NCBI RefSeq assembly: GCF_019904135.1
Contig: NZ_JAIOGQ010000002.1
Location: 203,038 to 267,037, forward strand
Direction: 5' to 3'
Length of the DNA stretch: 64,000 nt
DNA from: Paenibacillus caui
GTDB lineage: Bacteria; Bacillota; Bacilli; Paenibacillales; Paenibacillaceae
Under the pieces are notes generated by a model. That model made no database searches, had not been told where the DNA came from, and was given only the letters and a program-made list of their open reading frames with translations. The position numbers and the translations under genes are program-made. This document shows, one piece after another, positions 51,693-60,173 of this stretch (its first letter is position 1; the number at the start of each line of letters is the position of its first letter).

Positions 51693-53849
51693 TTATAAAG
51701 ACACAACATTTTCGATTAATTTCAAACCGACTTCGCCGCGCAAAGTAACGATCGATTCCGGATGAAATTGCACCGCGGCTATTGGCAATGTTTTATGCTC
51801 AACTCCCATGACGATCCCGTCTTCTGAAACTGCGCTGACATCCAAACAGCTTGGCAGTTCTTTTGCGTACAAAGAGTGGTATCGGCCAACATGAAATTGC
51901 TCAGGCAATCCATCCCAAATCGGGCTGAGCCCGCTTGTCTTTACTAGTGAGGACTTGCCGTGCTGAGGATAATCCAATATATCCAGACTCCCGCCAAAGT
52001 ATTCAACAATGCCTTGCAGTCCGAGACACACGCCAAAAATAGGAATTTGCTTTTCTATACAAAGCGCAATGGTATCGTTTAATGCAAACTGCGACGGTCG
52101 ACCGGGACCGGGTGAAAGCACGACCATATCGAACTTCTCATCTTTTAAAATATCCCGAGCATACGGTGCGCGCAAGGTCATGACGGACGCTCCAGTTTGC
52201 TTAAAATAATTGGACAACGTATGGACAAAAGAGTCCTCATGGTCAACAAGCAATATTTGCTTGCCCTGCCCCATGTTCGAGCGAGCCTTTTGCGTCTTGT
52301 CCTTCTCCGGTCTATTGGATTCACGCACGGCTTGAACCAGAGCGGCCGCTTTCGTGAGGGTTTCCTGCTCCTCATCCTCAGGCACTGAATCGTAAAGCAG
52401 CGTTGCGCCTACACGAATTTGTGCCACACCGTCCTTGATTTTGATGGTACGCAGCGTCAGACCCGTATTCAAATCACCATTGAAAGAGAAGTAGCCGACA
52501 GCCCCGCCATACCAGCTCCTTGGAGAAGTCTCATGTTCTTCAATCCAACGAATGGCTGCGCGCTTGGGCGCACCTGTAATAGTCACTGCCCACATGTGCG
52601 TCATAAATGCATCCAACCCGTCAAATTCAGGACGCAAAGTCCCCTCCACATGATCGACGGTATGAATAAGATGGGAGTACATTTCAATTTGTCTTCTTCC
52701 AATCACTTTAACGGAACCAGGCTCGCAAATACGTGATTTGTCGTTTCGATCCACATCGGTACACATGGTCAGTTCGGACTCATCTTTTGCGGAATTTAAC
52801 AGCTGTCTAATCTGATCCGAATCTTCAATCGCGTTTTTCCCCCGCTTGATCGTTCCCGATATCGGACATGTTTCCACCCGGTTGCCTTCCACTCTGACGT
52901 ACATCTCGGGGGATGAGCCCACTAGAAATTCTTCTCCCAAATTGATAATAAACCCGTATGGGCTGGGGTTAATGCTTTGCAATCGGGAAAAAACATGCGA
53001 TGGCAGGCTGGAGCATGTCTCGTAAAGCGTATGAGAGGGAACGACTTCAAATAAATCGCCCACTTTAAAAGACTGAATGGCTTCGCGAACTAAGTTTGCA
53101 TATTGCCCTTTAGCAAGGCCATCTGCGGGAACTTGCCCGTTTAACTTCGGCCGCCGGAACTCGCCGCTTCTCTCAAGACCGTGCGTTCGATCTCCATCAA
53201 ACTTGAAATCGTAAGATAGGCGATAGGCGGACTTCATATGATGGTCAACGACAATGATTTCGTCAGGAAAATAGAGGATCACGTCAGATTCCCCGGTATT
53301 TCTATGGTGCTTCAGCTCCATAGGTTCAAACTGAAATACCAAATCATATCCAAATGCGCCATAGAGCCCTAGAAATGAATCATCGGGAGAATAAAAAAGC
53401 TCTTTAATCGCACGAATAACAGAAAAAATGGAGGGCTGCTTCGTTCTCTCCTCTTCGTTAAAGAATTTCCCGCTGCTTTTAATGTTTCCTGAAATTATAT
53501 TGTGAGAAAATTTTAGATTTTCAATTTCAATGGTATGTTTCAATTTGAGGAATATGGGCTTTAATAATACATGACCTCTGGAATTCTCCGCTGCAATTTG
53601 GAAGCTGCTTCCACTCGCTTTGAGCTCCAATGCTGGATTTTTAAATCCGATATCCCAACGGGAATAACGTCCAGGATATTCATAACCGCTGGAAAACAGC
53701 GCACCCTTTTGGCAATCAATTTCGTTCAGGATGCCTTCATTTGCCGCTGCTGCATCGACGTGCTCCATACTTCGGGTAACTTCAATATTTTCCTTGGTGG
53801 TATAAACGGTTTGATGGGGTAAAGAAATGTAGGATGACAAAATGCTCAC
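51693..53849 (-). CDS. trpEG: Fused anthranilate synthase TrpE-TrpG (rhizobial-type fusion)
   Basis: A 718-residue fusion. Residues about 60-510 form the chorismate-binding TrpE part: VGDLFEVVPSHTLYE, NLGEEFLVGSSPEMYVRVEG, CPISGTIKRGKNA, DESELTMCTDVDRND and SARSWYGGA-type RSWYGGAVGYFSF. After a charged linker, residues about 535-718 are the glutamine amidotransferase: LVDHEDSFVHTLSNYF, GVCLGLQGIVEYFGG (catalytic Cys) and AVQFHPES (His, Glu). It makes anthranilate from chorismate and glutamine. The motifs match the rhizobial fused TrpE(G) clade rather than separate Bacillus TrpE and TrpG. The GTG start at 53849 follows AGAGGAGG, which lies inside a regulatory hairpin. No other trp genes are near. 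Confidence 0.88.
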   Translation of the reverse strand: MSILSSYISLPHQTVYTTKENIEVTRSMEHVDAAAANEGILNEIDCQKGALFSSGYEYPGRYSRWDIGFKNPALELKASGSSFQIAAENSRGHVLLKPIFLKLKHTIEIENLKFSHNIISGNIKSSGKFFNEEERTKQPSIFSVIRAIKELFYSPDDSFLGLYGAFGYDLVFQFEPMELKHHRNTGESDVILYFPDEIIVVDHHMKSAYRLSYDFKFDGDRTHGLERSGEFRRPKLNGQVPADGLAKGQYANLVREAIQSFKVGDLFEVVPSHTLYETCSSLPSHVFSRLQSINPSPYGFIINLGEEFLVGSSPEMYVRVEGNRVETCPISGTIKRGKNAIEDSDQIRQLLNSAKDESELTMCTDVDRNDKSRICEPGSVKVIGRRQIEMYSHLIHTVDHVEGTLRPEFDGLDAFMTHMWAVTITGAPKRAAIRWIEEHETSPRSWYGGAVGYFSFNGDLNTGLTLRTIKIKDGVAQIRVGATLLYDSVPEDEEQETLTKAAALVQAVRESNRPEKDKTQKARSNMGQGKQILLVDHEDSFVHTLSNYFKQTGASVMTLRAPYARDILKDEKFDMVVLSPGPGRPSQFALNDTIALCIEKQIPIFGVCLGLQGIVEYFGGSLDILDYPQHGKSSLVKTSGLSPIWDGLPEQFHVGRYHSLYAKELPSCLDVSAVSEDGIVMGVEHKTLPIAAVQFHPESIVTLRGEVGLKLIENVVSL

Positions 53850-53860
53850 TGGGTCATTAC

Positions 53861-53988
53861 CTCCTCTAAATTTTAGAGGAGAACAGGGGTAACTGTGAAA
53901 AGCGTTTTTTGTATGAAAAATGGAATACCTTCCACAACTCTCAACTAGTCTCATCTCAGCTCAGGCTCACCTGTTCTCATCTCAACTG
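53861..53988 (-). promoter_or_regulatory. TRAP-type leader: NAG triplet array, small terminator and Shine-Dalgarno-sequestering hairpin for trpEG
   Basis: On the minus strand, 53988-53940 hold ten NAG triplets (CAG, GAG, GAG, CAG, then GAG x4, TAG, GAG) spaced by two bases, once by three: the pattern bound by the trp RNA-binding attenuation protein. TGGAA-GGTA-TTCCA plus TTTTT follows at 53934-53916. CTCCTCTAAA (53881-53872) pairs perfectly with TTTAGAGGAG (53870-53861), hiding the ribosome site. CCTGTTCTC (53887-53879) is complementary to GAGAACAGG inside the triplet array, giving the alternative open fold. Confidence 0.82.
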
Positions 53989-54088
53989 TTTAAAGCATAC
54001 TTGATCGCTGCTGTATTTTCAATATCATTCATAGCTTTATCTAAACCTGGTCGCAGGTTGACCTAAGCAGCGATTCAGTCCTTAAGTT

Positions 54089-55117
54089 TCAAAATTCTTT
54101 AACGATGATTTCATCAATTTTCCGCGCGATTATGCCAGCACCTTTGTTGATATTGCCGATAAGATGAGCATGTATCTTATGTTTAGCATAGACCGATGAT
54201 TGCATGATCACTCCGGGATCGCTTCCCATCACATAGTATTTGAAAATTTGATCTTTTTGCATGGAAATCCACACGCCGTACCCGTAAAAATGATCGTCTG
54301 TTTCTTTTATGTGAGGAGTCAGTAAGATATCCGTGTATTTTTTAGATAACAATTGATTGTTTAGTAACGCATCCCAAAATTTCATTAAATCATGAACCGT
54401 AGTATATGCTCCCCCATCTGGCCCGCCCTTAATAGGAAGCGAGTACACATTGGTTCTCCAGCCTGCTTCATGATCTATATATCCAAGTGCTGTTCGCTCC
54501 GGCAGTTGATCCATTCTAAAATACCCTGAATCCAACATCCCGCACCTTTGAAAGATATTCTGCTCAACATACGTTGTAAAATCCAATCCTGTCAACTGTT
54601 CCACAACCATACCTAACAGTATGAATCCCGAATTACAATAAGCGAACTTTTCCCCAGGAGTAAATTTCATAGGTTTGTTCTGAAACATCGGCAAAAAGTC
54701 TTTCGGGGATTGAATGGTGTACATAGGTAACGTTTTCCACAATTCTTCAAAATCACTCATCGTTTCTTCGTCGAAATAATCCGGTATTCCGGAACTATGG
54801 GTTAACAGATGGTGTATCGTAATGTTCGGGTCGAAATCAGGGAATGGAATATCCAGACACTCACTCAAATAAGAATCAAAAGTTAAAACCCCATCCTGGA
54901 CAAGTTGACAAATAGCAACCGCGGTAAAAATCTTACAACCTGAGGCGATCCCGAGTCTTGTATTCACCGAGTTGTGAATTCGCTCGCTCCGATTGGCATA
55001 GCCAAAACTTTCTTCAAAAATTTTCAATTCATTTTGTTGAACTAGAACCGCTCCTGAAAAAGGCGAATTTTCATTGTGTTGTTTAATCATTTCTTCAATT
55101 TTACGAGAGAGACTCAT
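54089..55117 (-). CDS. Serine hydrolase of the beta-lactamase/class C family
   Basis: A 342-residue protein: GIASGCKIFTAVAICQLV holds the SxxK motif (SGCK), FAYCNSGFILLGMVVEQLTG the YxN motif (YCN), and MGSDPGVIMQSS is in the place of the third motif. Landmarks LLTHSSGIPDYFDE and GPDGGAYTTVHDLMKFW are typical of the esterase/D-peptidase-like subgroup. No signal peptide, so a cytoplasmic esterase or peptidase, not a resistance enzyme. Starts after GGATAGGAGGAGAAA. Confidence 0.88.
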   Translation of the reverse strand: MSLSRKIEEMIKQHNENSPFSGAVLVQQNELKIFEESFGYANRSERIHNSVNTRLGIASGCKIFTAVAICQLVQDGVLTFDSYLSECLDIPFPDFDPNITIHHLLTHSSGIPDYFDEETMSDFEELWKTLPMYTIQSPKDFLPMFQNKPMKFTPGEKFAYCNSGFILLGMVVEQLTGLDFTTYVEQNIFQRCGMLDSGYFRMDQLPERTALGYIDHEAGWRTNVYSLPIKGGPDGGAYTTVHDLMKFWDALLNNQLLSKKYTDILLTPHIKETDDHFYGYGVWISMQKDQIFKYYVMGSDPGVIMQSSVYAKHKIHAHLIGNINKGAGIIARKIDEIIVKEF

Positions 55118-55210
55118 TTTCTCCTCCTATCCGTGCGTTCAAAGATTTATTGTTTCTTTCCTACTGCTATCCTACTTCACTTTCGTTTCCAGAAATAAGT
55201 AAAAAATAGT

Positions 55211-55660
55211 TTAAAACAAATTCGCCCGAAATTCCTCTTTTATTTCATCTTCCGGATCCCAAATCGACCATGCGGCTTCTAAAAGGTTCCCTTGGTTATC
55301 TCTGAAATAAAAATACTTCGCTTCCCCATTTCCGAGCGTTTTCAAGTTTCCCACTTCAACTCCATGAGCATTTAAGTAACTATGAGTAAATTCAATATCC
55401 GGACAATTCAAAGCCATGATGGGAAAGGGGCTTCCATTTCGGGCTATTTCCAATCTATTGCTGTCTTCAGTCTCAATAAGGAGTAATGCTATAGAATTCT
55501 TGTGGGGATGATGTAACACCGCCAAGTAAGATCCACGATCTTCAAACTTGTCCATCAATTTAAAATCCAGGTTATGCATATACCATTCTATAGATTCATC
55601 AATATTTGATGTCGGTACGTAAACATAACCTACACGTGTAAACGCAAACTCTGTGCTCAC
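55211..55660 (-). CDS. VOC (glyoxalase/bleomycin resistance-like) family protein
   Basis: A 149-residue single-domain VOC protein: FTRVGYVYVPTSNIDESIEWY is the first beta-alpha-beta unit, LDFKLMDKFEDRGSYLAVLHHP next, and KYFYFRDNQGNLLEAAWSIW the C-terminal strand with the metal Glu region. Function may be a dioxygenase, glyoxalase or binding protein. GTG start after AGGGGAGTGATTATTT. Likely a stand-alone accessory gene. Confidence 0.85.
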   Translation of the reverse strand: MSTEFAFTRVGYVYVPTSNIDESIEWYMHNLDFKLMDKFEDRGSYLAVLHHPHKNSIALLLIETEDSNRLEIARNGSPFPIMALNCPDIEFTHSYLNAHGVEVGNLKTLGNGEAKYFYFRDNQGNLLEAAWSIWDPEDEIKEEFRANLF

Positions 55661-55685
55661 AAATAATCACTCCCCTTGTTTGATT

Positions 55686-56033
55686 TTAACTTGTTCTCAC
55701 TTCTTTCTTTCGTTCTTTATCATTGATTTCAATATACTCTTCCAACTCCTTCTCAATTTGCTTATTTATTTCTTCCATTTCAACAGAATCAGTCATATCA
55801 TTTTCAAGTTCTTCTTCAATTTCTTCATTGGACATATTAAAATCATGTTGCTCTTCAATTTCCAACTTCTCTTTAATTCTCTGAAGATCATCATAAATTT
55901 TCTTGTTTCTAATGTGCGTACTTAATACTAAACCAAATATTACAGAAATCAGTACAATTCCACCTAACGGCCCAAGGAATATTGATAGAGCGATTGCTGC
56001 AATTATTCCAATAATTGTACCTATAATGGTCAT
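55686..56033 (-). CDS. Small membrane protein with acidic coiled-coil tail
   Basis: A 115-residue protein. Residues 1-35 are hydrophobic with two possible membrane helices (MTIIGTIIGIIAAIALSIFL and GGIVLISVIFGLVLSTHI), the rest is very charged with long Glu/Lys heptads (IYDDLQRIKEKLEIEEQ, NKQIEKELEEYIEIN). No family known to me. Starts after AAGAAAGGATTTTACA. It lies in the AT-rich run of small accessory genes. Confidence 0.65.
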   Translation of the reverse strand: MTIIGTIIGIIAAIALSIFLGPLGGIVLISVIFGLVLSTHIRNKKIYDDLQRIKEKLEIEEQHDFNMSNEEIEEELENDMTDSVEMEEINKQIEKELEEYIEINDKERKKEVRTS

Positions 56034-56154
56034 TGTAAAATCCTTTCTTATTTTGCTGTGAAATTCGAAAGTGTTCTTATAGCGGGGAAATTCCGCTAAC
56101 TTTTTGTTATTTCATAAACCCTCGCCGACTTAAGGCCAGGCGGACCCGATGCAC

Positions 56155-56770
56155 TTAGTCTTGCTGGGTTGTGGTTGTCCGCTGATGCCTCTTCCGAATC
56201 ACCTCTTGCCGACCAAGAGATAGTGTTAGCCGGCCCGCCGCGAATGCGGGATTATATGATGGGGATGCCATTCTAAAGCCGCTTAAATCCAGCTTCATGC
56301 CAATAAACAGAGTTTCTTTCCCGTTCACACTGCTGTAAAACTCTACGTCTCTTGCAAAGCCATCCCGTTCATACACTTTGATTGCTCTTTTATTAAACTC
56401 GGCTACTACGAGTCGAAATTTATTAGATTGCAGGCTTTCTCTCAAATATTCAATTCCTTGATTTAAAATAGGTGAATCCCATTTTTTTACCCGTTAAATC
56501 CGGTTTTAGGCCCAGACCGATATCAATATAATCCTGTTCTTTGTAGAATCCGGCTTTTGTTCCACCAGGAACGCGAGCGGACTCACCGTGGCATATAAAT
56601 CCAACTAAATTTTCTTCCGCATCATATGTAGAAATGTACTCACCGTTCATCAATTCAGATAGCTCATCGTCCTCACCGGAAAAATTATTTATAGAATACG
56701 CATCATCATATTTCCATGTAATTATTTCATTCGCATCAACCAAAGTCATTGGGTGATATGAGTATTTCAT
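56155..56770 (-). pseudogene. GNAT acetyltransferase split by a +1 in an A7 tract
   Basis: Two adjacent frames make one GNAT. The first (56770 to 56450) gives MKYSYHPMTLVDANEIITWK to IDIGLGLKPDLTGKK; the second (to 56155) gives NQGIEYLRESLQSNKFRLVV, FNKRAIKVYERDGFARDVEF. With six instead of seven A in the run at 56482-56488 (T on the plus strand) the reading becomes LTGKKWDSPILNQGIEYL and the family pattern is whole. The second frame also runs about 40 residues past the usual end (after GMKLDLSGFR), into a basic tail ending RTTTTQQD. Confidence 0.78.
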
Positions 56771-56804
56771 ATTGTCGCCCCCCTTTTCATATAGCTTCTT
56801 TGTT

Positions 56805-57339
56805 TTATGTCTGAATTAGGTCAGTTTTAAGGACACTCATATATATTCGATTTACGTATTGTCCATTTTTAAAGACCTCATCGCGCAGTATGCCATCGTG
56901 ATGAAAACCTGCTTTCTCGTAACAACGAATGGCTCTCAAATTATCTGAATCAACGGTAAGATACACTTTGTGCAGATTTAAACGGTTGAACGCAAACTGA
57001 ACAAGGATTCCAATAACCTCCGTACCATAACCCTTCCCCCATGCTGATTTTTCTCCAATCCATAATCCTAATTCAGCATTTCGATTCCAAGGATCAATTT
57101 TAAATAATTGCGCGTTCCCTATTGGTTCAGCAGCTTCATTTAGAATTGTATGATAAACACTTTTTTCATTGGATTCGGCATACTTCCGTGTCCGCTCCCT
57201 GATGGTGCTAGGAGTTAACGGCATTCCGTTCCCCGCTGTTAAAGTTGAATTTACTTCGGGATCTGAAAGCCATTTATAACGAAGTTCCCAATCTTCTTCT
57301 ACCACAGGCCGTAAATACTACTCGTTTACCCATTAACAT
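56805..57339 (-). pseudogene. RimJ/RimL-type GNAT with 5' frameshift
   Basis: The body (VEEDWELRYKWLSDPEVN, AELGLWIGEKSAWGKGYGTEVI with the acetyl-CoA loop, YLTVDSDNLRAIRCYEKAGF) is a normal GNAT acting on proteins or antibiotics. Its N-terminus lies upstream in another frame: ATG 57339 after GAGGCGATGAA gives MLMGKRVV, and removing one T from the run at 57313-57315 continues LRPVVEEDWELR, the standard start. As written, translation from 57339 stops early; a GTG at 57305 could give a shortened protein. Confidence 0.72.
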
Positions 57340-57354
57340 TTCATCGCCTCATTT

Positions 57355-57605
57355 TTATTCCATATGTTTGAAATTCTTATCTTCCCTACTATTTAAGGGT
57401 TTGATACCACTTTGAACTACTTCTGTTATTCGGGATTTATAATGATATGTATAATAGTAATGTACATCGGGCTCATCTTTGAATTCCACTTTAATGACTC
57501 TTACTTCTCTATTGTCTGTTAGTGATTTAATTATTCCGATATAGAGTGAAATTCCTGCAATTAGTATGAATAGACCAGCAGTCAGTGTGGTAATTTTTTT
57601 TTCAT
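57355..57605 (-). pseudogene. Small exported or membrane protein, frameshifted at an A8 tract after the start
   Basis: An open frame of about 80 codons reads ITTLTAGLFILIAGISLYIG, then IIKSLTDNREVRVIKVEFKD and PDVHYYYTYHYKSRITEVV, ending KNFKHME at 57355. The N-terminal hydrophobic segment looks like a signal or anchor. The only start, ATG 57605, is followed by eight A (57602-57595), one too many to reach this frame; seven would give MKKITTLTAG. I do not know the family. Confidence 0.55.
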
Positions 57606-57644
57606 GAAGGTTTCACGACCTTTTTTCTTGTACCTGCGCAGCGA

Positions 57645-58387
57645 TCATTCTTCAGTATTTAATACCTTATCTACCCACATATAGCATCTCTCTAAATCAT
57701 CATCGCTTATGAAGTCTGATCGATGCTCAAACTTTCGCATATTTCTTGATTAATTGTCTCGAGCTAAAAAACGGATCCACCTTCTCCTGTAAATACAGTC
57801 GGCCAGTATCCAAACATAATTTAATTTTTCTATACTTATTTAACAGTTCTTCTAACAGGTCTGTTTGGTAAATATACTTATTCAATGCATCAAATTCTAA
57901 AACAGGGATAAAGTTATGCTCATCACTCTTAAGGGATAGCCATTGAAATAAATACTCGCTATGCTCTAAAAATTCATTAACAGAGAAATTACTTTCATAA
58001 ACGTACTCTTTGCGATCCGCGAAACGCCACTTGCTCCAATCAACCCGATCATCTAATATTACTGGCTTGGGGTAATGAAATAAAACATACTTTGGTTTCG
58101 CACTAGCTAAATAATTCAACTCTTGTTGTATTCATTCAAAAGCATTTTCTCTCACCGTTTTATCCTTGGAAAGGAACAGCGCATCTCTCAAGCTGGAAAG
58201 GCCGGCTCGCAGCGGAAAATGAATTCCAATTTCAAAAGGACGAGCCTTTGATTCCTTGATCAGATTAAATATATTCTCTTCTTTATTAAAAAGGCATGCT
58301 TCAATTCCAAAAAAAGGACTCCTTAAAATCTCGTCTGTATTTCTTGTAATCAAATGTTCCATATTGTCCAATCATAAAATTTTTCAT
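57645..58387 (-). pseudogene. TIM-barrel sugar-phosphate isomerase/epimerase-like gene, multiply broken
   Basis: Pieces in order: MKNFMIGQYGTFDYKKYRRDF from ATG 58387; FFGIEACLFNKEENIFNLIK and FEIGIHFPLRAG after an A7 tract (58309-58315, plus strand) that should be six; an in-frame TGA at 58134-58132 inside NAFE-stop-IQQELNYL; YVLFHYPKPVILDD, CLDTGRLYLQ to KKYAKV; then KFEHRSDFISDDDLERCY and WVDKVLNTEE, stop 57645, in another frame. The last join lacks about 60 residues. The whole resembles AP-endonuclease-family-2 barrels. Confidence 0.68.
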
Positions 58388-58418
58388 CATCTTACTGAAC
58401 TCGCTTTCTCAAAATGTC

Positions 58419-59156
58419 TTAAATAAATTTCGGTTGTCCTATCCAAACTTCTGTACTGTATTTTACTGTTATTACTCCACTTGTTGCCATATCATTAAAT
58501 CGTTGTTGATGTGCTTTCTGAAATGTCGCAAACCATTCATCGCTCACATCAGGGGATTCCATGCCAGACACAACCGCTCCCCAATATTCATCCCATGTCT
58601 CGCTTTGTTCTTGTTTAAACAAATATCTGCTTGGTATGGAGTCTCCATAAAAATATTGAACTGGCTCCTTATGCCTAGTCGCAGCTAATCGTTTATTATA
58701 TTGTTCAATGTTACATACACGCATGGTGTCTCGCAAAAAATTACAATCATCATAATAAGAGAAAATTGCTAACATCCCATTCGGTTTAAGTATTCTTTTA
58801 AATTCTATTATACTTGCCGGTTGAAATCTATGATATGCATTTGCAGCTACAATTAAATCAATCGATTGATCAGGAAGTTTTGTGTTCTCAGCTGCTCCAT
58901 CTATGTATTCAATATCCTGTCGTTCCCCAATTAAATCATGTGCAACATTACGCATTGCAAGTTCAGGCTCTATCGCAAATACCTTCCCTACATTACCAAC
59001 AAAGTGCTCAGTCAAAAGTCCGGTTCCTGCTCCAATATCGGCAACCAACCCTTGACTTACATTCGCTGTCTCAATGACAAACCTGCTTGCTGCTGTTGAA
59101 TAAGGCAATCGATACTTAGCATATTGCAAGGCTTTATCACGCGTCATTTTATTCAT
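58419..59156 (-). CDS. Class I SAM-dependent methyltransferase
   Basis: A 245-residue methyltransferase: YRLPYSTAASRFVIETANV, VADIGAGTGLLTEHFVG (SAM motif I), VFAIEPELAMRNVA, IEYIDGAAENTKLPDQSIDLIVAANAYHRF (in part) and LKPNGMLAIFSYYDD. It resembles the UbiE/trans-aconitate type acting on small molecules. Starts after AAAGGAGCCAAATCT. It appears intact, unlike the neighbours downstream. Confidence 0.88.
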   Translation of the reverse strand: MNKMTRDKALQYAKYRLPYSTAASRFVIETANVSQGLVADIGAGTGLLTEHFVGNVGKVFAIEPELAMRNVAHDLIGERQDIEYIDGAAENTKLPDQSIDLIVAANAYHRFQPASIIEFKRILKPNGMLAIFSYYDDCNFLRDTMRVCNIEQYNKRLAATRHKEPVQYFYGDSIPSRYLFKQEQSETWDEYWGAVVSGMESPDVSDEWFATFQKAHQQRFNDMATSGVITVKYSTEVWIGQPKFI

Positions 59157-59294
59157 AGATTTGGCTCCTTTGACTGGGAGTAATAGTATTGCTTTAAGCT
59201 TTAGTCAGTATTAAATTAATTTTCTCGAACAAACCAAGGACTCTTAGATTGCTGTGTGAATTTGATATACGAAGCTCTTGAATTTTTACCATTA

Positions 59295-59534
59295 TTATAT
59301 CCCAGAAAACCCCAATATTAATTTAATACATTTTCTCTGTTTTCTATTAATCTTAATACCATCTTTCATATCAATAACAAGCACTTTATAACCAATCCAA
59401 ACCCTTAAGTAAATTGATTCCAATTTAAACGGTTTTATGATTCCTTTGAATTCAGCTTCAGTACCATCTGGGTTTTCAATCTCGGTTCTAATTAACCACC
59501 TATTTCCATAACCAACCTCAATATACTTCTTCAA
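59295..59534 (-). CDS. DUF3977 family protein
   Basis: A 79-residue protein: MKKYIEVGYGNRWLIRTEIE, PDGTEAEFKGIIKPFKLESI, YLRVWIGYKVLVIDMKDGIK and a basic tail. This matches DUF3977, a small family of Bacillales with unknown function. TTG start after AAGGAGAAGGAAACAAT. The 200 bases on its upstream side to the YafY remnant show no gene I can support. Confidence 0.8.
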   Translation of the reverse strand: MKKYIEVGYGNRWLIRTEIENPDGTEAEFKGIIKPFKLESIYLRVWIGYKVLVIDMKDGIKINRKQRKCIKLILGFSGI

Positions 59535-59740
59535 ATTGTTTCCTTCTCCTTATAGCTAATATTTCTGCAAACTGCATTATTAAACTTCGATTTCTAATGC
59601 GCCTTGTTCTCGGGAGTTCGCTGAGTACGCTTAATCATTCTTTGTTTAATCTTCACCACTGCCTCTTGTTCCCGCCTGCACTTCTGTAACTAGGGAAAGG
59701 GTTATGGGCGGCGAAAAAAGCTCCTTTACAGCTAGATGCT

Positions 59741-60125
59741 TCAACTGTACTTGGCCATCATTTCCCCAAGCATCCGTTGGATGCATTCCACCAGCTCAGG
59801 CGGATTTATAACCGTGGGCTGACGAGATTTCCGTTTCAAAAGGCATATACAAATAGTGGCGCAAGGCATGGCTTGCAAAAAAGATTGCCACCGCCTCTTC
59901 CTCCGTAAATGCGATTGGCGGGAGCATTCTTTCGTTCAATACCTGATAGCCCCTGTGCGGGCCGACCTCCGAATAAAGCGGAACGCCCAAGTCGCTCAAC
60001 TCCTGCAGGTCTCTTAAAATGGTTCTCGTCGATACGTCAAACTCCCGGGCGAGTTCCTTGACCGTAAACCGGCGTTTTCGGTTGACCGCCATCATTAACT
60101 CCATGAGCCGTTTTGATTTGGACAT
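59741..60125 (-). pseudogene. YafY/DeoR-type regulator with WYL domain deleted
   Basis: The N-terminus is intact: MSKSKRLMELMMAVNRKRRF, VKELAREFDVSTRTILRDLQ (helix-turn-helix), LGVPLYSEVGPHRGYQVL and FTEEEAVAIFFASHALRHYL. After PFETEISSA the sequence jumps, one frame away, to the family's last residues TVINPPELVECIQRMLGEMM and a stop at 59741. About 180 residues, essentially the WYL effector domain, are missing. The remaining HTH could still bind DNA. Start after ATAGAGGTTTGTCTG. Confidence 0.78.
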
Positions 60126-60158
60126 CAGACAAACCTCTATTATTTTTTTTTGTGATAT

Positions 60159-60173
60159 TGACAATACTTGTCA
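60159..60173. promoter_or_regulatory. Palindromic operator between yafY-like and dinB-like genes
   Basis: TGACAA-TAC-TTGTCA at 60159-60173 is a perfect 6-bp inverted repeat with a 3-base centre, overlapping a TTGACA -35-like box on the plus strand. It lies 34 bases before the YafY-type start, in the divergent gap. WYL/DeoR regulators commonly bind such short palindromes, so it is the likely operator of the pair. Confidence 0.65.

Noticed and set aside
53850..54000. T-box riboswitch or Trp-codon leader peptide before trpEG.
   Set aside because: No T-box consensus, specifier loop or Trp-rich short frame is seen; the spaced NAG triplets explain the leader.
56095..56245. Integron attC-like site: GGCTAAC at one end and GTTAGCGG at the other, with small same-strand genes around.
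   Set aside because: The ends do not fit GTTRRRY/RYYYAAC and the interior is not an extended palindrome; no second copy was seen between the neighbouring genes and no integrase is present.
56482..56488. Programmed ribosomal frameshifting at the A7 run.
   Set aside because: Acetyltransferases are not known to use it, and similar run changes in neighbouring genes point to decay or base-calling error.
58132..58134. In-frame TGA as selenocysteine or recoded codon.
   Set aside because: The same gene has a frameshift and a deletion, and no SECIS-like hairpin or selenium genes are nearby, so a nonsense mutation is simpler.
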